NCBI RefSeq assembly: GCF_029023725.1
Contig: NZ_CP119075.1
Coordinates: forward strand, 2,227,501 to 2,291,500
Length of the DNA: 64,000 bases
From: Synoicihabitans lomoniglobus
GTDB taxonomy: Bacteria > Verrucomicrobiota > Verrucomicrobiia > Opitutales > Opitutaceae
Direction: 5' to 3'
Numbering within the stretch: the first letter of the stretch is position 1; each line of letters starts with the position of its first letter. The notes beneath the pieces were generated by a model. The model was not told the DNA's origin. It did no database searches and saw only the letters and a list, made by a program, of their open reading frames with translations. Shown in pieces: positions 59,664 through 64,000 of the stretch. A program made the position numbers and the translations under genes.

Positions 59664-60439
59664 ACACGGCCTCCTTTCGCCAGCAGTTGATTCGCATTTT
59701 CAAAGAGCAGGGCGCGTTTGGCCCGGGCGGTGATCGCCGCCCCGGTGATGCGCCCGATCGCGACGGGCAGATCCCGGATCGGGGCATCCGAACCATAGAG
59801 CACGCGATGCGCTCCGATTTCCTCCACGGCATATTCGACCAGTCCGGCCTCCGGCGCCGCGCCCGAGGTATCGATGAACAGGTTGTCCAATCCGCGGGCG
59901 GCCCGCACCCCGCGGTATCCGCAACCCGTCAGGTGGGCCATGATCACGGTCACGTCCGGCCAGCGCCGGGCCAGTTCGGCGGTGTCTTCGGGATCGGAAT
60001 GAAAGCGACGTTCCTTGATGTTGGTCTGACTCCACGAGTGCTGCAGCACCGGCACTCCATAATGACGCGCCGCCTCCATCACCGGCTTCATCGCCGCGTC
60101 CCGGGCGTTGCAGGAAATCTCCAGCTTCAAGCCCCGAAAGCCCATGCCGCCCACACACCGGTCGACCTCCTCGCGCACCAACTTTTCCCCCAGCAGTGGA
60201 TTCAAGCCGCATAAGGGTATCCAAAAATCGGAGTCACGTTGCGCGACCATCGCCATTTCGTCGTTGAGCGTGCGCGACTGGGTGGCATCGGGCACCCGGC
60301 CGTAGCGCAACACATCGCCCAGCGCCACCATGCGTTCGATGCCGAGCGCGCGCGCTCGTTTTACCTTCGCCGCCGTTTCTCCGGGTTTTGTGCCCTCCCC
60401 GAAAAAGATCGGGTGCGTGTGGAAATCAATTATCTTCAA
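59660..60439 (-). CDS. Amidohydrolase family (PF04909-like) metal-dependent hydrolase
   Basis: A 259-residue TIM-barrel hydrolase. The metal-binding DFHTHP motif starts at residue 5, QHSW near 133 and MAHLTGCGY near 166 give further His ligands, and YGSDAPIRD near 214 holds the catalytic Asp. Members hydrolyse lactones or decarboxylate aromatic acids; in sugar-acid pathways a lactonase is plausible. It is the first gene of the minus-strand operon and faces the operator at 60466. Confidence 0.82.
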   Translation of the reverse strand: MKIIDFHTHPIFFGEGTKPGETAAKVKRARALGIERMVALGDVLRYGRVPDATQSRTLNDEMAMVAQRDSDFWIPLCGLNPLLGEKLVREEVDRCVGGMGFRGLKLEISCNARDAAMKPVMEAARHYGVPVLQHSWSQTNIKERRFHSDPEDTAELARRWPDVTVIMAHLTGCGYRGVRAARGLDNLFIDTSGAAPEAGLVEYAVEEIGAHRVLYGSDAPIRDLPVAIGRITGAAITARAKRALLFENANQLLAKGGRV

Positions 60440-60465
60440 TGTTTAAAAATTCGGTTAAACAGGCC

Positions 60466-60479
60466 AATGAAATTTCATT
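60466..60479. promoter_or_regulatory. Operator palindrome AATGAAATTTCATT (site 4)
   Basis: A perfect 14-base palindrome in the 99-base gap between divergent genes starting at 60439 and 60539. It has the same core as the site in front of lacI. One repressor bound here could control both directions. Confidence 0.6.
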
Positions 60480-60490
60480 TACAAGGTTCT

Positions 60491-60503
60491 GTTATTAAAT
60501 AAC
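60491..60503. promoter_or_regulatory. AT-rich palindrome GTTATT-A-AATAAC
   Basis: A perfect 13-base palindrome adjacent to operator site 4, 35 bases before the epimerase ATG. It may be the -10 region or a second binding site. Confidence 0.3.
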
Positions 60504-60538
60504 TTGCAGCCCCGTTGGGAACGGCTCGTTTTGGGGCA

Positions 60539-61570
60539 ATGGAGCCAGTTTGCCCAGAGGAAAATGAGTCAATCGATCAATGGTTGGCGCGCCCCCCGCA
60601 GTCGGTTGTAGAGGCGGTGAAATATCATTCCGGAGACTACCTTGTTTTGGGGGTAGGCGGCAAAATGGGCACCACGCTCGCACTCATGTTGCGTCAGGCA
60701 CTCGATGCCGCCCAACGGTCCGCCCGTGTCATCGGCGTATCTCGTTTCAGTCGTCCCGAGGTGCGGGCCGCCCTCGAAGCCGAGGGCATTGTGACCCATG
60801 CCTGCGACCTCGCTGATCCGGTGCAAGTCGCGCAACTCCCGCCCGCCGCCAACATCTTCTTTCTCGCCGGTCAAAAGTTCGGCACGTCCGACGCGCCTGA
60901 AGCCACGTGGCTGCAAAACACCATCGTGCCCGGCATCGTCGCGCGACACTGCACGGCCGCCCGCACGGTCGTGTTCTCCACCGGTTGCGTTTATCCGTTT
61001 GCCGCCGTCGACGGGCCGGGTTGCGACGAGTCAACTCCACTGGCGTGTCAGGGCGAATACGCCAGTTCGTGCGTCGGACGCGAACGGGTGTTCACTTACT
61101 ACGCCCAACAGCACGCGACTCCGGTCAGTTTCTTTCGTCTCAACTACGCCTGCGAACTGCGCTACGGGGTGCTCGTCGATATCGCCAAACGCGTGCGGTC
61201 CGGCGACCCCATCGATCTCACGACCGGTTGGGTCAACCTGATCTGGCAAACGGATGCGGTGGCGGTCGCCATTCGCAGTCTCGAACTCGCCGCCACGCCA
61301 CCCGTGCCGTTGAACGTCACCAGCAAGGACAAATTTGCCGTTCGCGATATCGCCGCCGCCTTCGGCCGTATCTTCCAGCGTGAACCCGTTTTCGTCGGCA
61401 CACCGGCACCCACCGCCTGGTTGTCCGACGCCCATGCCTGCACATCTCGCTACGGCGCGCCCGCGCACGATCTCGACTGGATGATCGCGGCCGTGGCCGA
61501 CTACGTGCAACGCGACGGCAGCACTTTGAACAAACCCACTCATTTCGAAACCCGCGATGGCAACTTCTGA
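60539..61570 (+). CDS. NAD-dependent epimerase/dehydratase (extended SDR)
   Basis: A 343-residue extended short-chain dehydrogenase. LVLGVGGKMGTTLALML is the nucleotide-binding loop (GxGGxxG), ADPVQVAQLPPAANIFFLAGQ is strand 4, VFSTGCVYPFA gives the Ser/Thr position, and the usual YxxxK is replaced by a region around CQGEYASSCVGRERVFTYY, with no canonical Lys four residues after the Tyr. The ATG at 60539 follows a GGGG ribosome-binding stretch. It probably works on a sugar or uronate substrate together with the aldolase gene that overlaps it by 14 bases. Confidence 0.82.
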   Translation: MEPVCPEENESIDQWLARPPQSVVEAVKYHSGDYLVLGVGGKMGTTLALMLRQALDAAQRSARVIGVSRFSRPEVRAALEAEGIVTHACDLADPVQVAQLPPAANIFFLAGQKFGTSDAPEATWLQNTIVPGIVARHCTAARTVVFSTGCVYPFAAVDGPGCDESTPLACQGEYASSCVGRERVFTYYAQQHATPVSFFRLNYACELRYGVLVDIAKRVRSGDPIDLTTGWVNLIWQTDAVAVAIRSLELAATPPVPLNVTSKDKFAVRDIAAAFGRIFQREPVFVGTPAPTAWLSDAHACTSRYGAPAHDLDWMIAAVADYVQRDGSTLNKPTHFETRDGNF

Positions 61571-62624
61571 CTCGATCGCCGACTTGCGGACCCACCTGCT
61601 CGCCGGCCAGGCCATCCCCGCGCATCCGCTGGCACTCGATGCCGACCGCCAGTTATCCGAGCGTCACCAGCGTGCGCTGGCCCGCTACTACGTCGATGCG
61701 GGATGCGGCGGTCTGGCCGTGGCGGTCCACTCCACTCAATTTGAAATTCGCGAGCCACGTCACGGCTTGCTCGCGCCGGTGCTTGAACTCGCCAGTCAGA
61801 CCATTGACGAAAGCCTGGCCGCCGCCCCCCGCCCGTTCATCAAGATCGCCGGCGTGTGCGGGCGCACCGATCAGGCGTGGGGCGAAGCCACGCTTGCCCG
61901 CGACTTTGGTTACGACGCCGCCTTGCTCAGTCTGGCCGCCTGGGGGGACGCTCCCGAAGCCTCCATCCTGAAGCACTGCGCCACCATCGCGGCAGAGCTG
62001 CCATTGATCGGCTTCTATCTCCAACCCGCCGTGGGCGGGCGCGTTTTCTCGCGCAATTTCTGGGCGCAATTTGCCGCCATCGAACGGGTGTTGGCCATCA
62101 AGATCGCTCCGTTCAATCGCTACCAGACGCTCGACGTCGTGCGGGCGGTGATTGATGCCGGACGCGACGACATCGCCCTCTACACCGGCAACGACGACAC
62201 TATCGTGACCGATCTGCTCTCGCCGTATCCATTCACTCACCACGGCCAGCCCAAGGTGCGCCAGATCATCGGGGGTCTCCTCGGCCATTGGGGCGTGTGG
62301 AGCCGCGCCGCCGTGGGATTGCTGGAACACATCAAGTCCGCCCGCGTCGAGCCATCGATTGACCGGTCATGGCTGGCCCGCGCCACCGCGGTAACCGACA
62401 TGAACGCCGCCGTGTTCGATGCCGCCAACGGGTTTGCCGGGTGCATCCCGGGCATTCTCGAGGTGCTGCGCCGCCAGGGGCTCGTGCCAACCAACCACTG
62501 CCTCAATCCCCACGAAACGCTTTCGCCCGGCCAAGCCGAGGAACTCGACCGCGTATCCGCCGCCTATCCCGAATTGATCGACGACAGCTTCGTGGCCGAA
62601 AACCTCGACCGCTGGTTGCGTTAA
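61557..62624 (+). CDS. Dihydrodipicolinate synthase-family aldolase-like protein
   Basis: A 355-residue TIM-barrel protein of the class I aldolase/DHDPS group. AIPAHPLALDADRQLSERHQRALARYYVDAGCGGLAVAVHSTQFEI is the N-terminal family signature, and LAIKIAPFNRYQTLDVVRA carries the Schiff-base Lys. LIGFYLQPAVGG is the strand before it. The usual Tyr of YNxP is Tyr in YLQP. Many members cleave 2-keto-3-deoxy sugar acids, which would fit uronate or rhamnonate breakdown (inference). Its start overlaps the epimerase end. Confidence 0.85.
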   Translation: MATSDSIADLRTHLLAGQAIPAHPLALDADRQLSERHQRALARYYVDAGCGGLAVAVHSTQFEIREPRHGLLAPVLELASQTIDESLAAAPRPFIKIAGVCGRTDQAWGEATLARDFGYDAALLSLAAWGDAPEASILKHCATIAAELPLIGFYLQPAVGGRVFSRNFWAQFAAIERVLAIKIAPFNRYQTLDVVRAVIDAGRDDIALYTGNDDTIVTDLLSPYPFTHHGQPKVRQIIGGLLGHWGVWSRAAVGLLEHIKSARVEPSIDRSWLARATAVTDMNAAVFDAANGFAGCIPGILEVLRRQGLVPTNHCLNPHETLSPGQAEELDRVSAAYPELIDDSFVAENLDRWLR

Positions 62625-62664
62625 TCCCTCGCCGTAAAAATGCCGTCGGCTTCACCCCCCAACC

Positions 62665-62687
62665 GTAGGAGCGCGCTGGCGCGCGAT
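62665..62687. repeat. Solitary REP-like half element
   Basis: GTAGGAGCG head followed by the palindrome GCGCGC-TG-GCGCGC and GAT, the same family as the elements near 9.8, 12.0-12.3 and 16.5-17.6 kb. No inverted partner was seen nearby. It lies 41 bases after the aldolase stop. The rest of the 149-base gap shows no other feature. Confidence 0.6.
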
Positions 62688-62773
62688 GATCCCGGTGCGT
62701 CGGGGCGCAAAGACCGACACTCTCGCGCTCCCGCCCCGTCGGAATCAGCTCCGGCCCATCGAACCTAATTCAC

Positions 62774-64000
62774 GTGAAGCATCTGCTACCCCTGTTCGTC
62801 CTCGCCGCCGCCACCTCGGCGACCTTACCCAACATTTCCGAATCGGTCGGTTTGCCTCCCTTGGACGCCTCTCGATTGTCGACGCCCGATCTCAACGGCG
62901 ACGGCCATGCCGATCTCGTCGTCCGACTCAACGATCGCAGTCCCACCGCACCGCGGATTTTTCTGTGGACGGTCGATCGCACATCGCCGACCGGCGGTCG
63001 TTTCAACGCCACCGCAGACACCACACTTCCCGACATTTCCCCTCGCGACGTGTTGACGTTCGCCGATCTGAATAATGACGGCCATCAGGACGCGATCATC
63101 GCTCGCTACCTCGACTACCTGCAACCCGACTTTGTCGCGCCGACCGATGCGCCCACGCGCACCGCCTGGCTCCCGGGTCATGGTGACGGCTCCTTCGCCG
63201 CTCCGGTATTGATCGATGCGGCGCCCGCGGCCACCACCGCCGCGATTGCGGTCGGCGACGTCAACGCCGACGGGCTGCCCGATCTGTGGCTGGGCAATTG
63301 GTATGAACGCTATTTTTCCGGCTACGAGGGATTTAGCAACGACATGCTGTTACAGTATTCGACCACTGATGACAGCCCTGCCTTCGCTCGCTGGAGTCTG
63401 CCCGGTGAATCCGCCCCGCTTGAGCCCGCGACCGACCCCGGGGGGCGCCCCACCTACGGAGCGGCCGTCGCCCGTTTGGATGACAGTGCGTTGCCGCTCC
63501 TGATTGAACTCAACTACGGTCGGCGCTGGAATCGTCTGTGGTCTCTGAGTGGTCCGGCGCCGCTTAAAAAGGATCTTACCGCCGATCCCGCTTCCGTCGA
63601 AGAGACGCCGGTTCGCCCCGGCGGTGCGCTCGAGTATCGGCGCGACGAAATTGTGCGTCTGTTGCGCGGCGTCGATATCGCTCCCCAAGCCGGGTTTGAC
63701 GGCGACGCCATCCGGCATGGCAAGCACCCCGTGTGGCTCCAGGAACGCGCCAAGGATGACCCCCGTTTCAAACGCGACGACGAACCGCCCTTCCGCGCCA
63801 ACGGCAATACCTTCGACGTCGCCGTGGGGGACATCGACAACGATGGCGACTTCGACGTCTTCGTTTCCACCATCATTCACAACTGGGCGGGCGATTCTTC
63901 GGATCGTTCCCGATTTCTGGTCAATCGGCTCCGTGAAACCGGCACCCTCACTTTCGACTCTCCACCGCAATTGTCTGTCGACCGCGTCCCCGACGTGGTC
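62774..64000 (+). CDS. Secreted FG-GAP/VCBS repeat protein, 3' end outside window
   Basis: A frame opening at GTG 62774 runs without a stop to the window edge (409 codons). It begins with a signal peptide (KHLLPLFVLAAATSA) and has at least four calcium-loop repeats of FG-GAP type: DLNGDGHADLVV, DLNNDGHQDAII, DVNADGLPDLWL and DIDNDGDFDVFV. Such proteins form extracellular beta-propellers for adhesion or polysaccharide binding. A lone GTG start is chosen because the signal peptide begins there. The C-terminus is not visible. Confidence 0.78.
   Translation, partial: MKHLLPLFVLAAATSATLPNISESVGLPPLDASRLSTPDLNGDGHADLVVRLNDRSPTAPRIFLWTVDRTSPTGGRFNATADTTLPDISPRDVLTFADLNNDGHQDAIIARYLDYLQPDFVAPTDAPTRTAWLPGHGDGSFAAPVLIDAAPAATTAAIAVGDVNADGLPDLWLGNWYERYFSGYEGFSNDMLLQYSTTDDSPAFARWSLPGESAPLEPATDPGGRPTYGAAVARLDDSALPLLIELNYGRRWNRLWSLSGPAPLKKDLTADPASVEETPVRPGGALEYRRDEIVRLLRGVDIAPQAGFDGDAIRHGKHPVWLQERAKDDPRFKRDDEPPFRANGNTFDVAVGDIDNDGDFDVFVSTIIHNWAGDSSDRSRFLVNRLRETGTLTFDSPPQLSVDRVPDVV

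Overview
The window looks like a chromosomal segment of a GC-rich member of the Verrucomicrobiota, most likely Opitutales/Opitutaceae. The best taxonomic clue is the TonB-dependent receptor at 44645-48058, whose plug region begins with the VVVLSPFEVTGDSDVGY type of motif that I associate with Opitutaceae receptors. The many exported sugar-active enzymes, Gfo/Idh/MocA and TIM-barrel epimerases and sodium:solute symporters fit the same group. No rRNA, tRNA, CRISPR array, prophage or insertion-sequence transposase was seen.

Layout. 1-9714: the end of a sensor histidine kinase, a secreted beta-propeller-like protein, and an efflux locus (MacA-like adaptor, MacB/LolD-like ATPase, two double-module FtsX-type permeases) preceded by a near-consensus sigma-54 promoter. 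9783-13407 (minus): two zinc-type dehydrogenase paralogues and a nucleoside-hydrolase-like protein, bordered by REP-like inverted repeats. 13532-16541: a GH42-like glycosidase and a TIM-barrel isomerase. 16550-17604: a tandem array of REP-like palindromes with a 303-bp period. 17794-23227: an AraC regulator divergent from a UroD-family protein, a Rieske oxygenase and a glycosidase-like protein. 23272-26524: another AraC regulator divergent from a phytanoyl-CoA dioxygenase-like protein and a two-domain ferritin-like protein. 26752-30687: a sodium symporter with an extra exported domain, a Gfo/Idh/MocA oxidoreductase and a mutarotase-like protein. 30654-37733 (minus): a five-gene operon with GH127, an M28 peptidase and an S51 peptidase. 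37747-42879: a secreted RidA, an exported class V aminotransferase, a DUF6807-like protein and a GH78 rhamnosidase. 43500-56505: a LacI regulator, the TonB receptor, a GxGYxYP protein, a heparinase-II/III-type lyase, a second symporter, an isochorismatase-like protein and a DegT aminotransferase. 56515-62624: a hydroxyacid dehydrogenase, a second DegT, two amidohydrolases, an NAD-dependent epimerase and a DHDPS-family aldolase. 62774-64000: the start of an FG-GAP repeat protein cut by the window edge.

How the genes fit together. From 13.5 kb onward most genes look like a carbohydrate catabolism region. Alpha-L-rhamnosidase, beta-L-arabinofuranosidase, GH42-like and polysaccharide-lyase-like enzymes suggest a rhamnose- and uronate-containing polymer such as a pectic side chain or an algal polymer (inference). 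A palindrome with core TGAAATTTCA occurs in front of four transcription units or divergent pairs (26.6, 43.07, 43.48 and 60.47 kb), including directly in front of the lacI gene. This suggests that one LacI-family repressor controls transporter, depolymerase and catabolic operons spread over 34 kb. Many neighbouring genes overlap by the ATGA or TAATG arrangement typical of translational coupling.
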